The notes beneath the pieces were generated by a model that searched no databases, had not been told where the DNA came from, and was given only the letters and a program-made list of their open reading frames with translations. A DNA stretch of 64,000 nt from Candidatus Saccharimonadota bacterium (GTDB lineage: Bacteria; Patescibacteriota; Saccharimonadia; Saccharimonadales; Saccharimonadaceae): positions 1-64,000 of the forward strand of contig JAFWLE010000002.1 of NCBI GenBank assembly GCA_017511205.1. The letters are read 5' to 3'. Of this stretch, positions 17,746 to 25,056 are shown in pieces. Each line of letters opens with the position of its first letter. The stretch's first letter is position 1. A program made the position numbers and the translations under genes.

Positions 17746-17811
17746 ATGCCAAAACAAATTATCGTTGCGAATAAGTCTCGCAAAAAGACCGTCAAGGTAA
17801 ATTTCCGTTAA
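17746..17811 (+). CDS. 21-residue basic peptide (small ORF)
   Basis: A short ORF encoding 21 residues (MPKQIIVANKS then RKKTVKVNFR), too short for usual gene calling. Support is the strong AAAGGAGG at 17732-17739, 6 nt before the ATG. The peptide is basic, with seven Lys or Arg. It stands directly before the structured region 17812-18065. It could be a leader peptide, a tiny ribosome-binding protein or the start of a longer decayed gene. It does not look like a tmRNA tag, since it ends in Arg and lacks an AA/FA-type degron. Confidence 0.5.
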   Translation: MPKQIIVANKSRKKTVKVNFR

Positions 17812-18065
17812 CTTCTCCGTCGCTAGCATTGCGTCCGTGAGCGTTCGCTTTGCGGTGAAGCGAAAGCACCTAAGTGGTACAAGAGTGTGGAGCCACCCGC
17901 AATGCTTTAGCGGCGAATTAAACCCGCATCGAGGGGATCTCGATCGACATGGGCCTTAGGGTCCGCCAATTTAGAGTTCACACGGAGAGTGTGGAGTGTA
18001 TGACCTTCCCGGGCAAGCTTACAGTTTACTTATTGCTCTGGCTGTAAAAACTACCCGGTCTATGA
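17812..18065 (+). ncRNA. Candidate structured RNA between rsmH and ftsL
   Basis: A 254-nt region that is clearly more G/C-rich than nearby spacers and has no long ORF. Pairings seen: 17821-17833 with 17898-17912 (13 bp with a 2-nt bulge) enclosing 17845-17850/17858-17863; 17928-17933/17939-17944; 17979-17983/17989-17993; and 18009-18013/18054-18058 enclosing 18019-18024/18042-18047. I matched it to none of RNase P, tmRNA, SRP RNA or 6S RNA. It could be a leader controlling the downstream division genes or an independent RNA. Confidence 0.5.
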
Positions 18066-18132
18066 CAGGAAAAATCAAAAAATCAACATTAATAGCAAAA
18101 ATAAAAATAAAAAGCGAGGAAAATAATCAAAA

Positions 18133-18477
18133 ATGCAAAATCAAACTTTCGTCACTAGGAGAATGAACACCAGTAGTTTTGTCGTCAACCGAAATACTGT
18201 GCGTCACACCAAGAAGAGTCTTGGCTCTATTTCACAAATTGTTATCGTCAGCATGCTGACCTTGGTCTTTGGTTTGATTTACGTAGCAGAGGGCACTAAA
18301 GCTACCAGTTTTGATTATGAAATATCTGAAGTTGAATCCGAAATATCCGAAATGAATGCGAAAAAAGAAGACCTCGCTGTTGAAAAAGCACGCCTCAATT
18401 CCGTTGCAGCAGCTAAGAGTAGCGCCGTTGCAGCCACGATGGAAGATGCTACGGTGGCCGGCTATGCCACGGAATAG
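18133..18477 (+). CDS. FtsL-like division protein
   Basis: A 114-residue bitopic membrane protein: a basic cytoplasmic tail (1-37), one transmembrane segment (about 38-57, IVIVSMLTLVFGLIYVA) and an extracytoplasmic coiled coil (EISEVESEISEMNAKKEDL). Topology, length and place directly before the division transpeptidase match FtsL, although the sequence is too simple for a firm family match. The C terminus is Ala/Thr-rich. Its 3' end overlaps the start of the next gene by 14 nt. Confidence 0.72.
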   Translation: MQNQTFVTRRMNTSSFVVNRNTVRHTKKSLGSISQIVIVSMLTLVFGLIYVAEGTKATSFDYEISEVESEISEMNAKKEDLAVEKARLNSVAAAKSSAVAATMEDATVAGYATE

Positions 18478-20248
18478 TATTCCTAAACCAGAAACAAATG
18501 TAGTCTCTAAAAAGAGTCGTCTCACCATACTTAAATTTTTTGTTTTAGTCACTTTAGCTATTATCACGCTAAGGCTATTTTTTATCCAAATTATCGAGCA
18601 TGATTATTGGATTGCCAAAGCCGACAAAGAGCATACTCTACTCGAAACTATTACTGCCAGGCGTGGTGAAATCTACATGATGGATCATAAAGAACCCGTC
18701 GCGGCGGTTTTAAATCAAACGTCGTACCAGATTGTAATTGACCCAACTGTAACTAAAAAAGAGGATATTCAACACGTTATTGATACCTACGCCAAAGACT
18801 ATGCAGTAGCTAATCTAGAAGAAGTCTATAATACTGAAGGTCTACGCTATTCCATTGTCGCCAAAAATGTCCCTAGAAATGTAATTGAAGAAATTGCCAA
18901 AGAAGAACCGTCCGCCATTTGGTTCAAAAAGACCAACCAAAGGGTTTATCCCGAGGGTAGCCTCGGCTCCTCGCTCTTAGGCTTTATCAACGCCGATGGG
19001 GTTGGTCAGTATGGAGTTGAAAGGTCATTAGACGAAGTTTTGTCTGGTAAAGACGGATTATTAAAAACTACTGCTGATATTAATAACGTTGCTCTTTCGA
19101 TTGGCAACGACAACGTCAAAATACCGGCCGAAGACGGCAAAGATCTCGTTCTCTCAGTCGATCGCGGTCTCGAAAGAGGCGCCGAGGAAATTGCCGCAAA
19201 ACATATTGAAAAAACCCCTGCTACCAACGCTGCGGTACTTATCATGGACCCAAATACCAGCGAAGTTCTAGCGATGTCTAGTATTCCAAACTATGACCCT
19301 AATCATTACAGCGAAGTAGAAGATGCTTCAGCCTATCTCAATCAAGTTACCGAAGTGCCTTACGAACCAGCTTCAGTTTGTAAAAGTTTTGCTTTTTCTG
19401 CCGCTATTAATGAAGGGGTAATGACTGCTGACACTACTTATTTCAACCAAGGTTACGAAGTGGTAGATGGATGGGAAATTAAAAACGCCGAGCAGCGCTC
19501 TAGCCTCTATGGTACCATCAATATGCGCACAGCGCTTTACTGGTCTCTTAATACAGGCTCGATTTATGCACTTAAATTACTCGGTGGCAATCCTGCTGCC
19601 ATCAACCAAACTGGTCGCGAAAAGCTCTATGATTACTATTACAACAAATTCCGTCTAGGTAGAGCCACCGGTATTGAGCTAAACGAAGCCGAAGGTTTCA
19701 TTCCAGATCCTAACGACGGTTGGGGTCGTGATTCGGTCTATGCCAACATGACTTTCGGTCAGAACCTTGGTATCACCATGATTCAGACCGCTACTGCTTA
19801 TTCTGCTATTATCAACGGCGGGACTTATCACACTCCCACGATTTTGAAAGGGGAATTGAAAAATGACGAAATCATACCTCTAGAAAAATCCTCTGATAAA
19901 GTCAGTGAAAAAATCTTATCTGACGATACTTCTGCTTCTATGCGCGAGATGTTTATCAATAACCGCAGTTACAAAAAGCAGAACAAAATTGATCGCAATG
20001 GCTATCAAATCGGTGGTAAATCCGGTACTGCCCAGGTGATTAAAAACGGGGCTTATGATGATACTATGAGCGAAACTATCGGTACTTATATCGGTTTTAT
20101 CGGCACGGAAGGAGAGTTGCCAAAATATGTTATAATGGTTAAAATGTGGGGAGAGGGGCATTACATAGACGGTCAAATTGCTAGTTATTTATTCGATGAC
20201 CTCTCTAATTACGTAATAGATTATTTAAAAATTAAACCAAAGGTATAA
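18464..20248 (+). CDS. ftsI: Peptidoglycan D,D-transpeptidase (FtsI/PBP2 family)
   Basis: Class B penicillin-binding protein that cross-links septal peptidoglycan. With the start at 18464 (MPRNSIPKP) it has 594 residues; one N-terminal transmembrane segment (~20-45), a PBP dimerisation domain, then the transpeptidase domain with SVCK near residue 304 (active-site Ser), SLN near 360 and KSG near 519. The frame is open further upstream to 18356, but those codons lie within the FtsL-like gene. The order after ftsL and before mraY supports a division role. Confidence 0.9.
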   Translation: MPRNSIPKPETNVVSKKSRLTILKFFVLVTLAIITLRLFFIQIIEHDYWIAKADKEHTLLETITARRGEIYMMDHKEPVAAVLNQTSYQIVIDPTVTKKEDIQHVIDTYAKDYAVANLEEVYNTEGLRYSIVAKNVPRNVIEEIAKEEPSAIWFKKTNQRVYPEGSLGSSLLGFINADGVGQYGVERSLDEVLSGKDGLLKTTADINNVALSIGNDNVKIPAEDGKDLVLSVDRGLERGAEEIAAKHIEKTPATNAAVLIMDPNTSEVLAMSSIPNYDPNHYSEVEDASAYLNQVTEVPYEPASVCKSFAFSAAINEGVMTADTTYFNQGYEVVDGWEIKNAEQRSSLYGTINMRTALYWSLNTGSIYALKLLGGNPAAINQTGREKLYDYYYNKFRLGRATGIELNEAEGFIPDPNDGWGRDSVYANMTFGQNLGITMIQTATAYSAIINGGTYHTPTILKGELKNDEIIPLEKSSDKVSEKILSDDTSASMREMFINNRSYKKQNKIDRNGYQIGGKSGTAQVIKNGAYDDTMSETIGTYIGFIGTEGELPKYVIMVKMWGEGHYIDGQIASYLFDDLSNYVIDYLKIKPKV

Positions 20249-20249
20249 A

Positions 20250-21272
20250 ATGACTATCAACGATGAAGTATTTTACGGATTATTATTAGCTCTAGGCGGA
20301 TTCCTCTTTTCGATGGCTTTAACGCCTTTTTATACTCATTTTGCCTACAAGTATAAATTCTGGAAAAAACAGAAAAAAACCACTGTAGACGGCAAGGAGC
20401 TGCCTATCATGACCAAGCTTCATGCTCACAAATTCAAACATGTTTTCCCAACCATGGCAGGGCTGGTTGGTGTGATTTCTGTCACGGCGGTCACTTGGAT
20501 TTTTAATCTCGACCGTGGGCAAACTTGGCTGCCACTCGCCGGTTTCCTCGGTGGAGCCTTTGTAGGGGCAATTGATGACGTCATTAATATTTTTGGTTCT
20601 GGTCGCGGCGCCGCTGGTCTGCGTGGACCGGTCAAATTTTTCATGATTTCGGTAGTTGGTCTAATCCTGGGTTGGTTCTTCGCCTTTAAACTGGGTTGGA
20701 CTTCAATTATGGTGCCATTTTGTGGCGATTTTGAAGTTGGTGCCGTCGTTATGATTCTAATTTTTGCCTTTGCTGTAGTAGCTACCTCAAATGCTGTCAA
20801 TATTTCGGATGGACTTGATGGTCTTTCTGGTGGGCTCTCTATGCTTGCTTATAGCGCTTTTGGTATCATTGCACTTTTTCAAGAAAACATTATGCTCTTT
20901 GGCTTTTGTCTGACCGTAGTAGGCTGGCTTTTAAGCTATATTTGGTTCAATGTTCCACCTGCCCGGTTCATGATGGGCGATACCGGTTCCTTTGCGCTAG
21001 GCTCCGGGCTTGGCGTAGTAGCCATGATGACTAATTCATTCCTACTTTTACCGATTATCGGTCTACCTTTCGTAGTAGAAGCTGGTTCCAGCTTGATCCA
21101 ACTTGCCTCTAAAAAATTCTTGCATCGTAAAGTCTTTATCTCTGCACCTTTACATCATCACTTAGAAGCTTTAGGATGGGGTGAAGCCAAAATCGTCATG
21201 CGCTTCTGGATTATTGCCGGTGTCTGTGCTATCCTAGGAATCTTTCTGGCCGCCACCGGAGGGGCGATATGA
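20250..21272 (+). CDS. mraY: Phospho-N-acetylmuramoyl-pentapeptide transferase
   Basis: Integral membrane enzyme that forms lipid I from UDP-MurNAc-pentapeptide and undecaprenyl phosphate. Ten membrane segments are suggested by hydrophobicity. Signature motifs: DDVINIFG near residue 110, NAVNISDGLDGLSGG near 181, GDTGSFALG near 244 and the HHHLEALGW histidine motif near 305. At 340 residues it is normal length. It starts 1 nt after the ftsI stop and overlaps ftsW by 4 nt (ATGA), so translation is coupled. Confidence 0.96.
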   Translation: MTINDEVFYGLLLALGGFLFSMALTPFYTHFAYKYKFWKKQKKTTVDGKELPIMTKLHAHKFKHVFPTMAGLVGVISVTAVTWIFNLDRGQTWLPLAGFLGGAFVGAIDDVINIFGSGRGAAGLRGPVKFFMISVVGLILGWFFAFKLGWTSIMVPFCGDFEVGAVVMILIFAFAVVATSNAVNISDGLDGLSGGLSMLAYSAFGIIALFQENIMLFGFCLTVVGWLLSYIWFNVPPARFMMGDTGSFALGSGLGVVAMMTNSFLLLPIIGLPFVVEAGSSLIQLASKKFLHRKVFISAPLHHHLEALGWGEAKIVMRFWIIAGVCAILGIFLAATGGAI

Positions 21273-22501
21273 TTAAAAATCGCAAACACAAATCAGATTT
21301 AGTCATACTATTTGCGACATTAGGCCTGATGGCACTCGGTCTAATCGTGATCTACGCCATCGGTCCGAGACGTGCCGACGTTCTTAATAATACTTATGGC
21401 ACAGATTACGATTCAAATTACTTTTTCTTTGGTCAACTCCGGGCTGTAGTTTTATCAGTTTTAGCTTTTTTTGCAGCTTTTAAATGGATCCCATATAAAT
21501 ACGTCAAAAAATACGCTAAAGTATTACTAATCATCTCCTTAGCCCTCTGTATTGCATTATGGGTATTAGCCGAATTAGGTTCCGGTCTTGCCAAATGTGA
21601 ACTAGGCGAGTGTCGTTGGTTCCAGCTTGGCCCCGTTAGTTTTCAGCCCGCTGAATTCCTAAAGCTAGCCATGGTGATTTACCTGGCGGATTTTCTGGCT
21701 AGAAAAAAGGAAGAAGGGAACATTGGCAAACTACGCGAATTCTGGCTGCCCCTCTCCATAGTCTGTGGTTTGGCGCTGTTTCTAGTGGTGATTGCCGAAG
21801 GTGACCTCGGTACTGGCGTAGCATTGATCTCCATTATCTTTGGCATGCTCTTAGTCTCTGGTATCCCAGCAAGGCAGTATTTAATCCTTTCAGCGCTAGT
21901 TTTAGCGGTTGCTGTTGGCGCCGTAGCGACTTCCTCTCACCGTATGGAACGGGTCGACGCTTGGCTTGCTACTATGTCTGGTAGTGAAAGTTCCGATTCC
22001 ACCTATCATATTGAAAATGCCATCTTGGCTATCGGCACGGGTGGGTTCTTCGGTGTTGGTATTGGCAATTCGGTTCAAGCTACCGGCTATCTGCCAGAAT
22101 CCATTAACGACTCTATTTTTGCCATTCTTGGTGAAACCTTTGGCTTCGTTGGGCTATTCTTAGTCATTGTTGTTTTTGCTGTGATTCTACTTCGTATGCT
22201 AAAAGTTGCCGGCGGTACCGCCGCCTTTGATGAACACCTGTATATCGTCGGTGTCTTTTCGTGGATGTTTGCGCAAGTGGTGGTAAACATTATGGCTATG
22301 ACCGGGCTAGTGCCAGTTACCGGTATCACATTACCACTTCTATCTTATGGTGGTACTAGTATGATATTTTTAGCTTATGCTTTAGGCCTCGTTTTACAAC
22401 TTTCGTGTTATACTAGTAGAGAGGTAATTACAAATGAAGATATTAGTAGTAGGGGGCGGCTCGGGGGGTCACATCACTCCAGCCGTCGCCGTAGTTCGTG
22501 A
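21269..22501 (+). CDS. ftsW: Lipid II polymerase FtsW (SEDS family)
   Basis: SEDS-family peptidoglycan glycosyltransferase with about ten membrane segments (410 residues). Visible: WFQLGPVSFQPAEFLKL near residue 115, a conserved extracellular loop with AEGDLGTG near 171, and the C-terminal LPLLSYGGTSM near 354. Its neighbours (PBP, mraY, murG) favour FtsW over RodA. The last 22 codons overlap murG in another frame, giving an Arg/Ser/His-rich tail (SRGRLGGSHHSSRRRSS) that probably is a by-product of the overlap. Confidence 0.92.
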   Translation: MIKNRKHKSDLVILFATLGLMALGLIVIYAIGPRRADVLNNTYGTDYDSNYFFFGQLRAVVLSVLAFFAAFKWIPYKYVKKYAKVLLIISLALCIALWVLAELGSGLAKCELGECRWFQLGPVSFQPAEFLKLAMVIYLADFLARKKEEGNIGKLREFWLPLSIVCGLALFLVVIAEGDLGTGVALISIIFGMLLVSGIPARQYLILSALVLAVAVGAVATSSHRMERVDAWLATMSGSESSDSTYHIENAILAIGTGGFFGVGIGNSVQATGYLPESINDSIFAILGETFGFVGLFLVIVVFAVILLRMLKVAGGTAAFDEHLYIVGVFSWMFAQVVVNIMAMTGLVPVTGITLPLLSYGGTSMIFLAYALGLVLQLSCYTSREVITNEDISSRGRLGGSHHSSRRRSS

Positions 22502-23678
22502 AATCCTAGAAAAGAAGCCACGGGCTTCCATCGAATTCTGGACCGATTTCAAATATTATAAAAACGTCACCAAACTCACTACCGAAATCGGAGTAGCTTG
22601 GGGTGAAGAAGCTCGTCGCAAAAAATCTCCTTACATCAGAGTGCGAAGAATCTTAGCTGGCAAGTTCCATCGCTATGCCAATTGGCATCTCAAAGATTAT
22701 TTCATCCATTTTGATATCACTTTCAAAGATCTCATCATCGGCAATCTTTTGGGCTTTTTTGGTTTTCTCGGCGGGCTCATTACGGCCTTTTGCCGGCTTT
22801 TTCGTAAGGCCAATCGCCCTGATATTATCTTTCTAAAGGGCGGATATGTTTGTCTACCAGTAGGTCTGATCGCTAAACTATTCAAAATCCCGTACATCAT
22901 TCATGAGTCAGATGCTGTGGCTGGTCTAGCTAATAGACTACTCATGAAAAAAGCTAAAAAAGTCGCTTTTGGCATGCCAATACCCGAAGAATTACAGGAA
23001 AAACACCCAAATTTTGTCTGGACTGGCATACCAGTTGGCCAGGAGTTTAAGCCAGTCAGTCCCACTAAGCAGCTGTCTCTCAAAAAAGCCTTTTCATTTA
23101 ATTCTGACAAACCTTTAGTTGTAGTTACTGGCGGCTCACAGGGTTCCGAGAATATCAACGAAGCTATCCGCCAAATTTTGCCGGAACTCCTCGAATTCAC
23201 TTCTGTTGGTTTAGTGGCTGGCCGCAAGCATTACGAAAACATGGTAGATCTCAAAAAATATGAGAACTGGGACAAAGCCTCGCTCGAATCCAACTTCCGG
23301 ATGTGGGAGTTCTGTACCACTATGGACGAGCTAATGGGAGCAGCCGATGTCGTGGTCTCACGGGCTGGCGCCACTACCATTGCCGAACTAGCTGCTCTCA
23401 AAAAAGCCGTGATCCTAATTCCGTTTGCCCGTCTCCCAGGCGCGCATCAGAGTAAAAATGCCAAAAGGCTAGAAGATTCTGGTGCTACCTCTGTTATAGA
23501 TGATGCCAAAATGTTAGAAAACCCTAAAGTATTGTTAGAAGAAATCCGTCATTTAGTTAAATCTCCTCGTCTACGCGCCGATATGGCTGATCAGCTTGCC
23601 GAAGAAGCTCGTTCCGATGCCGCTAAGCGTCTCGCCGACCTAATTTTAGAGGAGGCCTTAATTGGGCAAACACAATAA
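22434..23678 (+). CDS. murG: UDP-GlcNAc:lipid I N-acetylglucosaminyltransferase
   Basis: GT-B glycosyltransferase that turns lipid I into lipid II at the inner membrane face. The N-terminal GGGSGGHITPAVAV (residues 7-20) is the MurG phosphate/lipid-binding loop; the C-terminal half has VTGGSQGSENIN and SRAGATTIAELAALKKA, which bind UDP-GlcNAc. At 414 residues it is longer than usual (~360), with an insertion near residues 60-120 that is hydrophobic and basic and may touch the membrane. GAGAGG lies upstream of the ATG. It overlaps ftsW by 68 nt. Confidence 0.95.
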   Translation: MKILVVGGGSGGHITPAVAVVREILEKKPRASIEFWTDFKYYKNVTKLTTEIGVAWGEEARRKKSPYIRVRRILAGKFHRYANWHLKDYFIHFDITFKDLIIGNLLGFFGFLGGLITAFCRLFRKANRPDIIFLKGGYVCLPVGLIAKLFKIPYIIHESDAVAGLANRLLMKKAKKVAFGMPIPEELQEKHPNFVWTGIPVGQEFKPVSPTKQLSLKKAFSFNSDKPLVVVTGGSQGSENINEAIRQILPELLEFTSVGLVAGRKHYENMVDLKKYENWDKASLESNFRMWEFCTTMDELMGAADVVVSRAGATTIAELAALKKAVILIPFARLPGAHQSKNAKRLEDSGATSVIDDAKMLENPKVLLEEIRHLVKSPRLRADMADQLAEEARSDAAKRLADLILEEALIGQTQ

Positions 23679-24285
23679 ACCTGAACCAGAGGAAGATAAC
23701 ACTCCTGAATTAGTTCGTCGTCGGGCTAATCGTAAGTCTGTAATTCGTTCTGGTCGTACCATCGGCGAGGCCAGGGAACAGCTAGAGACCAAAAACGAAC
23801 GCAATGCTGCCAGAAAAAAGGACAAAAAGAAAAAATCGCTTCGCATCCTCTTCACTATTTTCGGTTTCATCGTCATAGCCGTAGCTATTTTCTGCATCGT
23901 TTCAAACTTAGTCAGAAACCGTGATAATCTTTTGCCCAGCGAAGATACTGTAGAAAACCTCACTCCTACTGTTAAAATCATCGACGAGGATGCCACAGGT
24001 ACTTCCAAAATTACTAGCCGCATGAACACATACATTGCAGAGGCCGAATCTGACTTTCGCTCCTTTCATTTTACCCCTACAAAAGCCGTAGTTCCATCTG
24101 GCTCTATCCGTGTCATACATTTTTATCTCGAAGGTTACAACGGTTACATTAAAATGACCATCGACCGGAATGCTGCCGAATCAGTAGAAGATGCCGAACG
24201 CCTGATCCGCTATCTGAAAGAACAGGGGATCAATGATTTTGAATATCTCGATGTGCGCATCCCTAATAAAGCCTACTGGAAGTAG
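23662..24285 (+). CDS. FtsQ-like bitopic division protein
   Basis: A 207-residue protein with a ~65-residue charged cytoplasmic tail, one transmembrane segment (~66-87, ILFTIFGFIVIAVAIFCIVS) and an extracytoplasmic domain of ~115 residues. The place at the end of the cluster and the topology suggest FtsQ/DivIB, but no POTRA motif can be confirmed. The start is TTG at 23662, preceded by AGAGGAGG at 23647-23654; it overlaps murG by 17 nt. Last gene of the operon. Confidence 0.6.
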   Translation: MGKHNKPEPEEDNTPELVRRRANRKSVIRSGRTIGEAREQLETKNERNAARKKDKKKKSLRILFTIFGFIVIAVAIFCIVSNLVRNRDNLLPSEDTVENLTPTVKIIDEDATGTSKITSRMNTYIAEAESDFRSFHFTPTKAVVPSGSIRVIHFYLEGYNGYIKMTIDRNAAESVEDAERLIRYLKEQGINDFEYLDVRIPNKAYWK

Positions 24286-24302
24286 GCTACAAAAGGGAAA
24301 AA

Positions 24303-24326
24303 TTAACAGAGGTGTACCTCTGTTAA
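24303..24326 (+). terminator. Hairpin at the end of the division cluster
   Basis: A perfect 11-bp inverted repeat (TTAACAGAGGT with ACCTCTGTTAA) and a 2-nt spacer, 18 nt after the last gene. There is no long T run after it, so termination strength is uncertain. Confidence 0.55.
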
Positions 24327-24580
24327 TATAATTCTGATAATACCCTCTTTTTGTTCGGTTTTTGTTCTAGTTTTTTAGGGTCGAAAAACCGCCAGTCACA
24401 CCAAAATATGCGAAAAAACAGAGAAAAACGAAAAATAGGGAAATAAAACGGGGAAATGTCAAATTTACAAATTTGACCCCCAAAACCGCCTAAAAAACAC
24501 CTTAAACAGGGGTCGGACAAGCTAGTACAAATCACTCCATTCCAAAAGAATAAAAATCTTCAAATGTGTGAGAAGAATTA

Positions 24581-24824
24581 GCCAAAATCTAAAATATTTT
24601 TCGAAGGACTTTTATTAGATTTGTTACGTTGTAATTTCCATCAAAATCTCAGTGTACGAGCGACCCTGAGTGACTCTATAACGCCGATGTAATTTAGGGT
24701 GGCAAGAATCAATTAGCTTATGTAGGGTAATTGCAGCTCGGACTAAGTTGCGAATACCTGACAGATTTTGTGGAAATTATCAACGGAACAAGTCATTGTC
24801 CTGAGAAAAATTTTAGATTTTGGC
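24581..24824. ncRNA. Candidate long-hairpin structured RNA
   Basis: The ends pair: 24581-24595 with 24810-24824 (15 bp), plus 24598-24602 with 24805-24809. Inside, 24634-24640/24771-24777 and 24642-24649/24763-24770 form 15 more pairs with one bulge; then 24657-24661/24736-24740 closes a junction with hairpins 24663-24667/24696-24700 and 24710-24715/24728-24733. The rod shape and ~245-nt length recall 6S RNA, but no known motif confirms it. The strand is undecided because no clear promoter or T-run terminator is seen. Confidence 0.5.
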
Positions 24825-25056
24825 ATAATTCCCGCCATCCTGGAAATACTTATGCTAAATAGACAATTACTTTATCGTCTTATTTTTATAACCGTAATGT
24901 CTTAAAATCTATATTGTACGACATTAAAACCATCACGAAAAGTCGGTTGATGTTATGTTCTGAATTCACCAACTTTTGCCTACGCTGAAGCTTTTTTACG
25001 TTTTTTCTTTTTATTTAGTGCTCTCCTGCTGCTTTTATCATATAATTCTACGATAT

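Larger units (their letters stand above)
24286..25056. other. 771-bp gene-free region
   Basis: Between the plus-strand division cluster and the minus-strand ATPase gene. It holds the hairpin at 24303, a 20-nt perfect palindrome at 24458-24477 (GTCAAATTT-AC-AAATTTGAC), the structured RNA candidate at 24581-24824, and an A/T-rich stretch after that with no obvious feature. A copy of TGTTCGGTTTTT, as upstream of rsmH, is at about 24352. Confidence 0.55.

Noticed and set aside
17746-18065. tmRNA with the small ORF as tag
   Set aside because: The tag would end in VNFR with no degron-like ending, and no tRNA-Ala-like acceptor/T-arm with CCA is found at the ends.
18356-18463. Upstream extension of the transpeptidase gene
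   Set aside because: The extra 36 codons lie within the ftsL-like gene and encode no signal or conserved part; the ATG at 18464 gives the usual short cytoplasmic tail before the membrane segment.
24581-24824. RNase P RNA
   Set aside because: The conserved GAGGAAAGTC and ACAGAAA-type segments are missing on both strands.
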